From contig NZ_AP012544.1 in the NCBI RefSeq assembly GCF_000829055.1, positions 930,001 to 994,000 of the forward strand: a DNA stretch of 64,000 nt, written 5' to 3'. Origin of the DNA: Lacticaseibacillus casei DSM 20011 = JCM 1134 = ATCC 393 (lineage in GTDB: Bacteria > Bacillota > Bacilli > Lactobacillales > Lactobacillaceae). Under the pieces are notes generated by a model. The model worked only from the letters and a program-made list of their open reading frames with translations. It made no database searches and was not told the origin of the DNA. Shown piece by piece: positions 8,215-15,763 of the stretch. The position numbers were made by a program, and so were the translations under genes. Position 1 is the first letter of the stretch. Each line of letters starts with the position of its first letter.

Positions 8215-9083
8215 AGTCGGGGAAGTTTGTCGGACCGGATCGGGCGGCGGTGATTGACAATATTCGGCGAGCGGTCGCTGCTAAAACGTTCAACGTCAAA
8301 GTCGAGGAGCATGATCCGACTTTTTCTGAAGCAGAGGAAACGGCGATTATCAACCGCTATCTACATCAGCGGCAGGCGTGGTCGTTTCGGCTCAAAACAT
8401 TGATTTGCCGCCTCATGGTGAATGCTTATTCGCTGCGGGTGACAAAAGATGTTGACGTTGTTGGTATTGACAAGATTCGCGCGATTAAAAGCGGCGGAGT
8501 GATTACCAGTAACCATTTTAGTCCATTCGAAAATATGGCCGTGCGCAAAGCGGTCCGATTGGCTGGCCGTCATCGGATGTATATCGTGAGTCAGGATACG
8601 AACTTGGCCATGAAAGGGCTGTTGGGGTTTGTCATGAACTATGATGATACGATTCCGTTATCCGGGCGACCCAGTTTTCTGAACGGGCCGTTTATGCAAA
8701 TGCTGACGGCGGCGTTTAACGGGCATCATTGGGTTCTGATTTATCCAGAACAGGAGATGTGGTTTAATTACCGCAAACCGCGGCCACCAAAGCGCGGCGC
8801 TTATTTTTACGCGGCGTCTGGCAATGTGCCGATCATTTCCTGTTTCACGGAAATTCGCGATCTGCCGGCCAGAGAGAATCAACAACTGCGGGAAGTTCGC
8901 TACATTCTCCACGTCCTTGATCCCATTTATCCCGATCCCAAATTATCGGTTCGCGATAACAGTTTTCAAATGATGCAACGCGATTACCAGCAAAAGTGTC
9001 GTGCCTATGAAGCTGCTTATCATCGGAAATTGACGTATACCTTTTCATCACAAGACATTGCAGGCTGGGATCCGCAAAAATAA
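8211..9083 (+). CDS. PlsC-like acyltransferase, second of pair
   Basis: This protein of 290 residues has the acyltransferase fold signature TSNHFSPFENM around residue 102, where the canonical H-x4-D is H-x4-E. The second block is LIYPEQEMWFNYRKPRPP. It resembles the gene at 5657 in layout but has an N-terminal extension of about 80 residues. The ATG overlaps the GT8 stop, giving tight coupling. A hairpin at 9086-9134 ends the operon. The altered His-block in both acyltransferases of the operon suggests a specialised subfamily rather than loss of function. Confidence 0.8.
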   Translation: MKSGKFVGPDRAAVIDNIRRAVAAKTFNVKVEEHDPTFSEAEETAIINRYLHQRQAWSFRLKTLICRLMVNAYSLRVTKDVDVVGIDKIRAIKSGGVITSNHFSPFENMAVRKAVRLAGRHRMYIVSQDTNLAMKGLLGFVMNYDDTIPLSGRPSFLNGPFMQMLTAAFNGHHWVLIYPEQEMWFNYRKPRPPKRGAYFYAASGNVPIISCFTEIRDLPARENQQLREVRYILHVLDPIYPDPKLSVRDNSFQMMQRDYQQKCRAYEAAYHRKLTYTFSSQDIAGWDPQK

Positions 9084-9085
9084 AA

Positions 9086-9134
9086 AGAAGCCGGGAGCCG
9101 TTTTCAAAATTATGAAAACAGTTTCCGGCTTTTG
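9086..9134 (+). terminator. Terminator of the acyltransferase/GT8 operon
   Basis: Arms beginning AAGCCGG (from 9088) and ending CCGGCTT (to 9131), with an inner GTTTTC/GAAAAC pairing, are followed by TTG. It lies three bases past the stop codon. Confidence 0.8.
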
Positions 9135-9318
9135 TGTATGGATGCGAACTGACTTCATTTCTGCGATTGGGAAACATTTTGCCATTTAAGCGAAAAGTAT
9201 TCGCAGGCAAGTGCCTGGTGCTCATTGAGAAAATTCATAATTGCTTTTTCAGAAAACAACATCTGCGCAAATTCTATGCTATAACGAAGGTAATGAACAA
9301 AATCAACGGGGGATCTCA

Positions 9319-9331
9319 ATTGATCGACGTT
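9319..9331. repeat. Left 13-bp target duplication of IS30 copy 2
   Basis: ATTGATCGACGTT recurs at 10593-10605 and abuts the element on both sides. It contains the TTG start codon of the alpha-galactosidase gene, so that codon now exists twice. The upstream copy keeps the original ribosome site GGGGGA (9308-9313). Confidence 0.9.
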
Positions 9332-10592
9332 CGCGCATTTTAGAATCAAGTTAGCCACTGTCTCAAAATTTTTTGGACAATAAAAAACATCAAGAACAGA
9401 TATCCTGTATCATTGAAGTTCCTACACAAACAATGGAAGAGGATATTGTCTTGATGCAGAAACAGGATAGCACACACCGCCAAAAAGGTCAGCACTTAAC
9501 ATCACTCGAGCGCGGAAAAGTGGCCGGATTCCGCCAAGCTGGGAAGTCCAATCGTTGGATTGCTGCTGAAATTGGCGTCTGCCCGCAGACCATTAATAAT
9601 GAAATCAAGCGAGGTACAGTAGATCAGGTCAAGAAGAGTAATGGCAAGCGCGTCTACCATCGACAATACCTGCCAGAGGCTGCTCAGGCACGTTACGAGA
9701 CTGCACGCTTGAGCTGCCATCGTCCTGACAAGTTCGCCAGCGTACAGGTCTTCTTAGCCTGGTACGTACAGCGAGCTAAGCAGGACAAATGGTCGCCGGA
9801 TGCTTCAATCGGCTATGCCAAGCGACACAAGCTGTTTACTCCTGAAGAGCTTGTTTGTGCCTCGACTTTGTACCAGTACATTGACGACCAACGCCTAGAG
9901 ATTCGAAATATCGACCTGTTGGAGAAGACTAAGCGGAAGACCTCTCACCAGCACCACACCAAGGCTAAGCGCCTGGCTGGCCGCAGTATCGAGGAACGGC
10001 CTAAGGTCGTTGAACGACGCAGGCAGTTCGGTCACTGGGAGATGGATACCATTGTCGGTAAACGCAATGGCAAGGAGAGCGTCATCTTGACTCTGATTGA
10101 GCGCAAGACCCGTTGCCAACTTCTCCGCTTGATCGAAGGACGAGATGCAGACTCTGTGAGCTATGCATTGCGTGGAATCAAGCGCGAATGGGGAGCTTGC
10201 ATCAAGACCATCACAGCCGACAACGGACCCGAGTTCACCGCCTTAAATACTGCTTTTGCTGGGACGGAAACTGAGATCTTCTACGCCCATCCTTACACGT
10301 CCTGCGACCGTGGCACCAACGAGGCACATAACCGGATGATCCGCCAGGACTTCCCTAAGGGCATGTCCCTAGATGACATTAGCCCTAGTCAAGTGCAGGC
10401 CACGCAAGACCGCTTGAATCAGTTGCCTCGCAAACAACAGGGCTACTGCACACCCCAGCAAAACTTTGAGGCCGAAGCTCGGCGCGTTCGCCGCATGGCC
10501 CAGTAGTCTCTCTAGCGCCACAACTTCTATTTGATAACGGCCTGTTCTGGGATTGTCCTCAACGACTGGCTAACTTGTTCTTGCAATTTACG
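9332..10592 (+). mobile_element. IS30-family insertion sequence, copy 2 (1261 bp)
   Basis: Imperfect 25-bp inverted repeats lie at 9332-9356 and 10568-10592, sharing CAAGTTAGCC with copy 1, and the element sits between 13-bp direct repeats. The leader up to the transposase start nearly matches copy 1, but the transposase gene is clearly diverged and uses more C-ending codons. The element lies at the very start of the alpha-galactosidase gene, in the same orientation, and removes that gene from its ribosome site and promoter. Confidence 0.92.
9454..10506 (+). CDS. IS30-family transposase
   Basis: This 350-residue transposase has the N-terminal HTH (ERGKVAGFRQAGKSNRWIAA, then QTINNEI) and the DDE catalytic residues in HWEMDTIVG, TADNGPEFT and TNEAHNRMIRQDFPKG. 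The start is set at the ATG 9454, homologous to the start of copy 1; the frame is open further upstream from a TTG at 9373 but that part matches the untranslated leader. The full length is intact, so it is probably active. Confidence 0.95.
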   Translation: MQKQDSTHRQKGQHLTSLERGKVAGFRQAGKSNRWIAAEIGVCPQTINNEIKRGTVDQVKKSNGKRVYHRQYLPEAAQARYETARLSCHRPDKFASVQVFLAWYVQRAKQDKWSPDASIGYAKRHKLFTPEELVCASTLYQYIDDQRLEIRNIDLLEKTKRKTSHQHHTKAKRLAGRSIEERPKVVERRRQFGHWEMDTIVGKRNGKESVILTLIERKTRCQLLRLIEGRDADSVSYALRGIKREWGACIKTITADNGPEFTALNTAFAGTETEIFYAHPYTSCDRGTNEAHNRMIRQDFPKGMSLDDISPSQVQATQDRLNQLPRKQQGYCTPQQNFEAEARRVRRMAQ

Positions 10593-10593
10593 A

Positions 10594-12888
10594 TTGATCG
10601 ACGTTATTCACGATCATGCCTTTCATTTGTATAATCAGAAAATCAGTTATCTATGTTCGCTGTTGCCAAATGGGCAGCTTGGGCACCTTTATTTTGGACC
10701 GCGACTTTCACTAACCAACGCAGACTTGGATTATTTGTCACAAGGTTCCAGTCCGTATGCCTGGATGGCTAATTTTTCTAGTGACCAGCCTTTTGCTTTA
10801 GGCGATGCCCAGCAGGAATATCCGGTTTATGGTACCGGTGATTTTAGGCAAGGTAGTTTAAGTGTGACGCAGGACGATGCACCGGTGTATCCGAATTTTG
10901 TGTTCAAAGACTATCATGTCAGTCACACGAAAATGCGTGATCTTCATCATCCGACCAGTTTTGGTAATCCGGCTTTGACGGATGTTTTGACGATTCATCT
11001 GGAAGACGAAACGGCACAATTGTTACTGACGTTGCAATATACCATTTTTTCCGACAGTGCGACGGTGGTTCGAGCTGCGACTTTGACCAACCAAGGCTCT
11101 GAACCGGTGATGATTCAGCGGATGTTGAGTGGGGTCTTGAATCTGCCGCAGGGTCGATTTGATGTGGTGCACTTATCTGGTAATTGGGCAAAAGAGCGGC
11201 ATATTCAAACTCAGCCACTAACGCAAGGTACGTTTTCGGTCGAGTCGTTGCGGGGAGCCTCCAGTCATGAACAGAATCCTTTTGTGGCCTTACATGCTGT
11301 CAATCGGTCGTTTACCAGTGGTGACACTTATGGCGCCAACTTGATTTATTCCAGCAATTTCTTGGATAGTATCGAGGTCAACGAGTGGGATCAGACGCGG
11401 CTACTAATCGGTATTCATCCAGCATCCTTTAGTTGGCGTTTGGATCCGAAGACTAGTTTTACCACGCCTGAAGCAGTTTTTAGTTTCAGTTCCGGCGGGC
11501 TTGCCGGACTGGCACAGGTCAATCAGCGGTTTGTAGCGCGGCATATTATTGATCCGCAATGGCGCTAAAAAACGCGTCCGGTGGTATTAAACAGCTGGGA
11601 AGCAACTTATTTTGACTTAAATGAACAAAAGCTGTTGCGCTTAGCCAAACTCGGGCGCCAAGTCGGGGTGGACTGTTTTGTCCTTGATGACGGCTGGTTT
11701 GGGACGCGTGATAACGATCTGAGCTCGCTTGGGGATTGGTTTACCAACAAGCACAAGTTTCCGGACGGACTTGGTCACTTTGCCCAGGAGATTCACGACC
11801 TCGGATTGCAGTTCGGTCTGTGGTTTGAACCGGAAATGGTGTCACCGCGGTCGCAGTTCTTCCAGAAGCATCCGAATTGGGTAGTCCGGCTAAAACGCGG
11901 GCGCTTCTCGATCACTCACAATCAGTATGTGCTCGACTTCAGCAATCCGGCGGTCGTGAACAATATTTTTGATCAGATGCAAAAAGTCATCACCGAAACG
12001 CATCTGGATTACGTTAAGTGGGATCTGAACCGGAGTATCACCGAAGCATACTCACCTTATTTGGCTAAAATCGGTCATCCGCAGGACGAGTTTTTCCACC
12101 GCTATGTTCAAGGTTTCTATACACTGTATCAGAAACTGTTGACGGCATTTCCGCAGTTATTGATTGAAGGTTGTGCTGGTGGCGGCGGACGGTTTGACTT
12201 GGGCATTCTCTTTTATAGCCCGCAAATCTGGACAAGTGATGACACCGATGCCATTGAACGGCTGGCCATTCAGTCAGGAACGGCGCTTGCCTATCCATTA
12301 AGTTGCATGAGCAATCACGTTACGGCTGTGCCGAATGAACAGGTCGGACGGACAACGCCATTGGCAACCCGTTTTCGCGTTGCAGCGTTTGGTATTTTAG
12401 GCTATGAACTTGATTTAACCAAGCTGTCACCAAAAGAATTGGCAACGATCAAGGACCAGATTTCTTACTATCATGATCTGCAGCCGCTTGTTCTAAATGG
12501 CGACTTCAGCTTATTGTTGCCGCGGCAATCCAATGGCCAGAATCAAGTGGCATGGTTGCTGAGTGATCATGCCCGTAAGCGACTGGTTTTAGGGTTCTTC
12601 CGCGTCCTTGCCGATGCCGACAGCCGGACAGTGCAATATATGAAAATACCGTTAGCCCAGCCGAATCGCCGTTATTGGGTGAATGGTCACACCGGCCCGA
12701 TTTCCGGTGATGTCCTTCAGCGGGTCGGAGTCCGCTTACCGATTCAGTTTAACAGTGCCAACCGCGAGCAAGCCCAACTCATTGGTGACTACCAATCTGC
12801 CTTGTTGACGTTTGACGGGGTCACCGATATAAAGGCCATTAATCGGCGGCGTGAAGAAGAAGGCAAGGAGAAAGTCAGTCACGCCTGA
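10594..12888 (+). pseudogene. GH36-type alpha-galactosidase, broken by IS and in-frame stop
   Basis: The two halves lie in one reading frame and together encode about 764 residues, the normal size of a GH36 alpha-galactosidase that cleaves melibiose and raffinose-type sugars. The N-terminal beta-sandwich half ends at a TAA (11566-11568) inside the segment QWR-stop-KTRPVVLNSWEA. The second half holds the catalytic barrel: VLDDGWFGTRD, the nucleophile Asp in YVKWDLNR, EGCAGGGGRFD and the acid/base block WTSDDTDA. The native start is TTG 10594 (duplicated from 9320), now preceded by IS sequence without a ribosome site. Two independent lesions make loss of function very likely, unless the stop is read through or the barrel half (from GTG 11581) is made separately. 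Confidence 0.88.
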
Positions 12889-12921
12889 ATAATTTTGGCG
12901 CATGAAGACAGTTGAACATTA

Positions 12922-12990
12922 AAAAACGCCTGCTGTCGTGACGTGTTCTCTAAGAATTTAGGGGACAAGCCGCAACGGCAGGTGTTTTGT
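12922..12990. terminator. Terminator between convergent genes
   Basis: Arms of the form AACGCCTGCTG and CGGCAGGTGTT flank a long loop and are followed by a T-rich run on the + strand and an A-rich run on the other. It separates the alpha-galactosidase remnant from the leftward genes at 13009-13456. Confidence 0.6.
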
Positions 12991-13008
12991 TTTTCTTTTT
13001 CGTTTGAT

Positions 13009-13134
13009 TTACGATTGGCGACGCTTGGTCAACAGCAGGATGCCGGAGACAAGGCTCATGCCACTGGCAACAACGCCGAGACTGCCGGCGATGATCGTGA
13101 CAATCGCAATCGGTCGATGCTCGATCTTCTTCAT
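13009..13134 (-). CDS. 41-residue single-span membrane peptide
   Basis: The peptide starts MKKIEHRPIAIVTIIAG and ends LLLTKRRQS. It has a basic N-terminus, one long hydrophobic stretch with small residues and a basic end, so it is a small membrane protein or toxin-like peptide. AAAGGAAGG lies eight bases before the ATG. It directly follows the gene at 13148-13456, so the two are probably co-transcribed. The family is not recognised. Confidence 0.6.
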   Translation of the reverse strand: MKKIEHRPIAIVTIIAGSLGVVASGMSLVSGILLLTKRRQS

Positions 13135-13147
13135 GGATCCTTCCTTT

Positions 13148-13456
13148 CTAGTGCTGGGTAGGGTCGTAGCTAATGACAATGCACGAATCCTGATTAGGGT
13201 TTTCAATCCGTTCGTCATTTGATTCATTGTTAAGCAAATTCGGTTCGTCGCTGTGACGGAATCGGGCTTGAAAAATAGTTTCGTCGTTAATTCGTTTGAT
13301 GTAACGTGCAGCGGCACCTGGACTCACGAGCTGAATGGACGTTGCCTGACCGTTGTTAACGGCATCATTCAGTTCAGCAATTGTACCGGCAAGCTCGTCA
13401 TGCGAAAAACCGACCGATTCTAGAATGTTGATTAAGGTGGTAACTTCGTGATTCAT
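13148..13456 (-). CDS. Hypothetical protein (102 aa)
   Basis: This soluble, acidic protein has a predicted helical N-terminal half and an Asn/Asp-rich C-terminal third. A strong AGGAGGG lies seven bases before the ATG. It is the first gene of a leftward pair with the 41-residue membrane peptide, and its promoter should lie within 13480-13540. I do not recognise the family. Its position beside the Sm-like array suggests accessory content. Confidence 0.6.
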   Translation of the reverse strand: MNHEVTTLINILESVGFSHDELAGTIAELNDAVNNGQATSIQLVSPGAAARYIKRINDETIFQARFRHSDEPNLLNNESNDERIENPNQDSCIVISYDPTQH

Positions 13457-13608
13457 GGTTGTACCCTCCTGAGCGTTCGCCAGCCCGGTTTTTGCGACTG
13501 CGAACGCGTTAATGTGAATGAGTTATAACTCTTTTGAATTGGCTCTACTATTTTACCAAAACACGGCTAATCTGAGGTGATTTTTAGCTCGGAGATGCTG
13601 CTGATTTT

Positions 13609-13854
13609 AGTGTGAGTTTGATAAAGCATGGGTACACAAGAAGAACTTTAAAGACAATCGTGAAGAACTCACTAAGTATACCAAGCTAAATTAAGGATGG
13701 TCTGACGAAATCAATATCGGTTTTCAAGGAGATCAAGTATAATAAATCTGAAAGGTAGCAGCACCTTCAGCGTAATTATTATGCGCTTGAAAAGCTCGAG
13801 TCTGGTAAGAGGAAGCGAACCCACATCGTTCCTTGGGGAGGTTACAAAAGATGA
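13609..13854 (+). pseudogene. Degenerate gene remnant whose stop overlaps the first Sm-like gene
   Basis: In frame with position 13801 the sequence reads NYYALEKLESGKRKR, then THIVPWGGYKR and TGA at 13852-13854. That TGA overlaps the ATG of the next gene (ATGA). Upstream the same frame has stops (TAG 13756, TAA 13687). Another frame at 13611-13691 is open with a natural-looking charged sequence (KKNFKDNREELTKYTKLN). This pattern fits the 3' end of a decayed gene once translationally coupled to the first array gene. The identity is unknown; the C-terminus of a secreted or polymorphic toxin is one possibility (inference only). Confidence 0.45.
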
Positions 13855-14072
13855 AACTCACAAAGAATCTTAGAGGTAAGCGAGTAAGAATCGGTTTTAA
13901 AGACCCTGAGGCTATTGTTACACCTGCAAAGTGGAACCACGCTTTGGTGACTTACTACACGAGTGAGTTGGATGACGATAAAGGTGAGAATATTGAAATC
14001 AGTCTTGATAACGATCCAACTAGTTATGTCGTGTATGGGGACGAGATTAAATCTATTGAGGTTGTTAAATAA
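13851..14072 (+). CDS. Sm-like small protein, array member 1
   Basis: This 73-residue protein starts MKLTKNLRGKRVRIGF and ends GDEIKSIEVVK. The alternating hydrophobic strands and the closing EIKSIEV strand match members 4 and 5. The pattern (short helix, then five strands with a central acidic loop) resembles the Sm/LSm or SH3-like barrel, but the DG...G Sm1 motif is weak in this member. GGGGAGG lies eight bases before the ATG, and the start is coupled to the remnant upstream. It is followed by spacer 1 (14077-14127). Function is unknown; an immunity role is possible. Confidence 0.65.
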   Translation: MKLTKNLRGKRVRIGFKDPEAIVTPAKWNHALVTYYTSELDDDKGENIEISLDNDPTSYVVYGDEIKSIEVVK

Positions 14073-14076
14073 GTAG

Positions 14077-14127
14077 CACGTCCACCGCGGGGGTGACGTT
14101 AAACTTAGCCGGCAATCAAACTATACT
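14077..14127 (+). repeat. Array spacer 1
   Basis: This is the first of four homologous spacers of about 50 bases, each placed directly after a Sm-like gene. It holds a small hairpin (ACGT, CACC, loop GCGGG, GGTG, ACGT) followed by TAAACTTAGCCGGCAATCA. The others are at 14623-14670, 14902-14951 and 15187-15233. Confidence 0.8.
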
Positions 14128-14146
14128 AAAAAAGTTCAGCAAAAAA

Positions 14147-14431
14147 ATGAAGAGTTATTTAGAGTGTTTATGAAAATAAATTTTGGCCTTTGTTGACGAT
14201 GCGAGCTTCAAGAAAAGGTCACGGACGCAATTGATGCAGATGAAACTGACGATTATTTTTTCTGTCGGTCGTCTGAAGGTGCAATTTATTGGCGTTGATA
14301 CCCAGAAACGAACTAAATATGGTGAGATGCTTGGAATTAAAGAAAATGGCAACGAGGATTATGACTTCGTAATTTATTACGGCAAAACTGGTGCGCATTC
14401 AGTTCCATGGAGGAAACAACATGAATCTTGA
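14147..14431 (+). pseudogene. Decayed Sm-like paralogue fused to a remnant tail (array unit 2)
   Basis: Bases 14147-14310 align to the intact member 5 at 14969-15140: both start ATGAAGAGTTATTTAGAGT and share long stretches such as GGTCACGGACGCAATTGATG, but unit 2 has an early TGA and several indels. After about 14310 homology to member 5 stops and an open stretch (14311-14431) reads NEDYDFVIYYGKTGAHSVPW before RKQHES-stop. That tail overlaps the next Sm-like gene and ends with the same H-x-V-P-W signature as the remnant before member 1. No spacer follows this unit. Confidence 0.7.
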
Positions 14432-14636
14432 TAAATATCTATTTAAAAATGTTCTGCTGACCTTTTCTGATGGACAAGTTTTGGCTGGCTATATTGACGA
14501 TGTTACCGAAGCTGAGGATAACGGAAATAATGAGCAGTCTATGACGATTATCCCAGCGGAAGGCTCACTAAAGGGACGACCTGTTGAGGTTTTCAAGTCT
14601 GAGACTAAGACGGTTTCTCAGTCACGTCCATCGTAG
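14421..14636 (+). CDS. Sm-like small protein, array member 3
   Basis: This 71-residue protein has the most Sm1-like stretch: FKNVLLTFSDGQVLAGYIDD (K-x-V-x-L-x-x-x-D-G-x-x-x-x-G), then an acidic loop and MTIIP. Its C-terminus differs from its paralogues: where they end EIKSI-x-V-I, it reads SETKTVSQSRPS, and the last codons lie in spacer sequence. The native stop seems to have been lost, so the protein runs on to a TAG in the spacer. TGGAGG precedes the ATG at 14421 by seven bases. Confidence 0.68.
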   Translation: MNLDKYLFKNVLLTFSDGQVLAGYIDDVTEAEDNGNNEQSMTIIPAEGSLKGRPVEVFKSETKTVSQSRPS

Positions 14637-14670
14637 GAATGACGTTAAATTCGGCTAGCAATTACACATA
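14623..14670 (+). repeat. Array spacer 2
   Basis: This spacer is homologous to that at 14077 but here overlaps the 3' end of member 3. The hairpin arms are ACGTCCAT and ATGACGT: the C-A-C/G-T-G pairing of spacer 1 is replaced by C-A-T/A-T-G, a paired change. Confidence 0.75.
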
Positions 14671-14682
14671 GGGATGAGGATG

Positions 14683-14898
14683 ATGAAACTTGAAAATTAC
14701 GATAATAAGACGGTCAAAATCATCCTCACTGATGGTGCAATTATTACGGGATACATTGATGAGTGGGTGCCTGTAGAGGATTCTGAATCTGGTAGGCAAG
14801 AGATCACGATTTCACCTCGCGAAACGCTATGGCTTGCCATCGGTCCGTACATTTCGCTTTCAGAAGACGAAATAAAATCTATTGAAGTCATTAAGTAA
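14683..14898 (+). CDS. Sm-like small protein, array member 4
   Basis: This 71-residue protein has NKTVKIILTDGAIITGYIDE (Sm1-like), an acidic loop, QEITISP and a final EDEIKSIEVIK. ATGs at 14674, 14680 and 14683 are all in frame; 14683 gives the MKL start shared with member 1, with AGGG and GAGG upstream. It is probably expressed together with the other members on one rightward transcript. The strand pattern and length fit a single small beta-barrel. Confidence 0.68.
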   Translation: MKLENYDNKTVKIILTDGAIITGYIDEWVPVEDSESGRQEITISPRETLWLAIGPYISLSEDEIKSIEVIK

Positions 14899-14901
14899 TA
14901 A

Positions 14902-14951
14902 CACGTCCACGGGGGAATGACGTTAAACTTAGCCTGCAATCACACCATACT
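14902..14951 (+). repeat. Array spacer 3
   Basis: This spacer is homologous to that at 14077, with ACGTCCA and TGACGT arms and a shortened loop, then TTAAACTTAGCCTGCAATCA. Confidence 0.8.
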
Positions 14952-14968
14952 GAAAAGATTGGCACAAA

Positions 14969-15181
14969 ATGAAGAGTTATTTAGAGTATTTAGGAAAACA
15001 AGTTTTGGTGTCTTTTGTTGACGGCGACGAGCTTCAGGGAAAGGTCACGGACGCAATTGATGCAGATGAAACTGACGATGGGGTGCCTTATATGACGATT
15101 ATTCCTTCTGTGGGTCGTCTGACGGGGCAATTTATTGGCGTTGATGCAAATGAAATCAAGTCCATTAAAGTTATTGAATAA
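14969..15181 (+). CDS. Sm-like small protein, array member 5
   Basis: This 70-residue protein has GKQVLVSFVDGDELQGKVTD as the Sm1-like segment, an acidic loop (DADETDDGV), YMTIIPSVGRL and a final NEIKSIKVIE. It is the intact counterpart of the decayed unit at 14147. No strong ribosome site precedes the ATG (GAAAAGATTGG lies 10 or more bases away), unlike members 1 and 3. It is followed by spacer 4. Confidence 0.66.
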   Translation: MKSYLEYLGKQVLVSFVDGDELQGKVTDAIDADETDDGVPYMTIIPSVGRLTGQFIGVDANEIKSIKVIE

Positions 15182-15186
15182 CTAAA

Positions 15187-15233
15187 GCGTCCATCGCGGC
15201 GGTGACGTTAAACTCGGTCTGCTATCACGAGCA
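15187..15233 (+). repeat. Array spacer 4
   Basis: This is the last spacer of the array, with arms GCGTCCATCG and CGGTGACGT, then TAAACTCGGTCTGCTATCA. Homology fades at about 15233. No intact Sm-like gene follows. Confidence 0.75.
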
Positions 15234-15266
15234 TCATTTATGGTTGTCAAAAAGTGTTAATGAACT

Positions 15267-15476
15267 TCAAATAGGAGAATGGGGTAGAGTAATGCTGATA
15301 ATGTTTTTATTGACTGCTACGCTGTTTTGTTTTAGATACGCATCTAGGCGACTCATCCGATCGCTCCCACTAAAAAGTTGATTGCCCAAAACTACTGCCG
15401 CGATTGTCAGCGGGATCAGCCACAATACGGGTCGCCGTCCATTTTCTTGTTTCAGATGACATGCTGTTATTTCCAT
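15267..15476 (-). CDS. Possible small membrane protein (69 aa), doubtful
   Basis: The frame reads a short polar start, one hydrophobic segment (PVLWLIPLTIAAVVLG) and a polar tail. There is no convincing ribosome site before the ATG. It may be a remnant rather than a live gene. It follows the membrane-segment fragment at 15528-15638 on the same strand, so both could derive from one decayed locus. Confidence 0.3.
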   Translation of the reverse strand: MEITACHLKQENGRRPVLWLIPLTIAAVVLGNQLFSGSDRMSRLDAYLKQNSVAVNKNIISITLPHSPI

Positions 15477-15527
15477 GTTAGAATGAGTCTACAAGAAGTA
15501 AGGGCCTCGTCCTTTGCTCTGTTACTT

Positions 15528-15638
15528 TTACCACTTTAGAAGCCATTTGATGAATGCCGCGATGCCGGTCGCGATCAGAATGATATTAGCAGCCGTTCCT
15601 GACTGATAGTATCTTTCTTCATCACTTGGCTTTTTTCT
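15528..15638 (-). pseudogene. Fragment encoding a membrane segment
   Basis: The minus strand is open for about 36 codons (PSDEERYYQSGTAANIILIA, then GIAAFIKWLLKW and stop), with no start codon or ribosome site in frame. It looks like the C-terminal end of a small membrane protein. Bases 15639-15763 between it and the tmRNA terminator show nothing further. Confidence 0.35.
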
Positions 15639-15763
15639 TTACCAATTTTGTTGTTAGTAGTTTTTGTTATCCTTCAAAACACGTGCTATTAAAGGTGTTT
15701 CAAGACTGCAAAGCAGACATCAGACGGACACATTTTTTTAAAACACCCCCAAACACCCGCAAA

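Noticed and set aside
9155..9358. A 67-codon leftward frame beside IS30 copy 2
   Set aside because: It overlaps the alpha-galactosidase start and the IS end, has no ribosome site, and the part before the IS has no recognisable family. It may be chance.
254..10592. A composite transposon carried by the two IS30 elements
   Set aside because: Each has its own target duplication and the elements are diverged, so they inserted independently.
11581..12888. Catalytic half of alpha-galactosidase as a separate complete gene
   Set aside because: It is in the same frame as the N-terminal half, has no ribosome site at its GTG, and together both make one normal-length enzyme with a stop between.
13561..13850. 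A CRISPR or other short-repeat array near the Sm-like genes
   Set aside because: No short regular direct repeats are present; the repeated units are genes and spacers.
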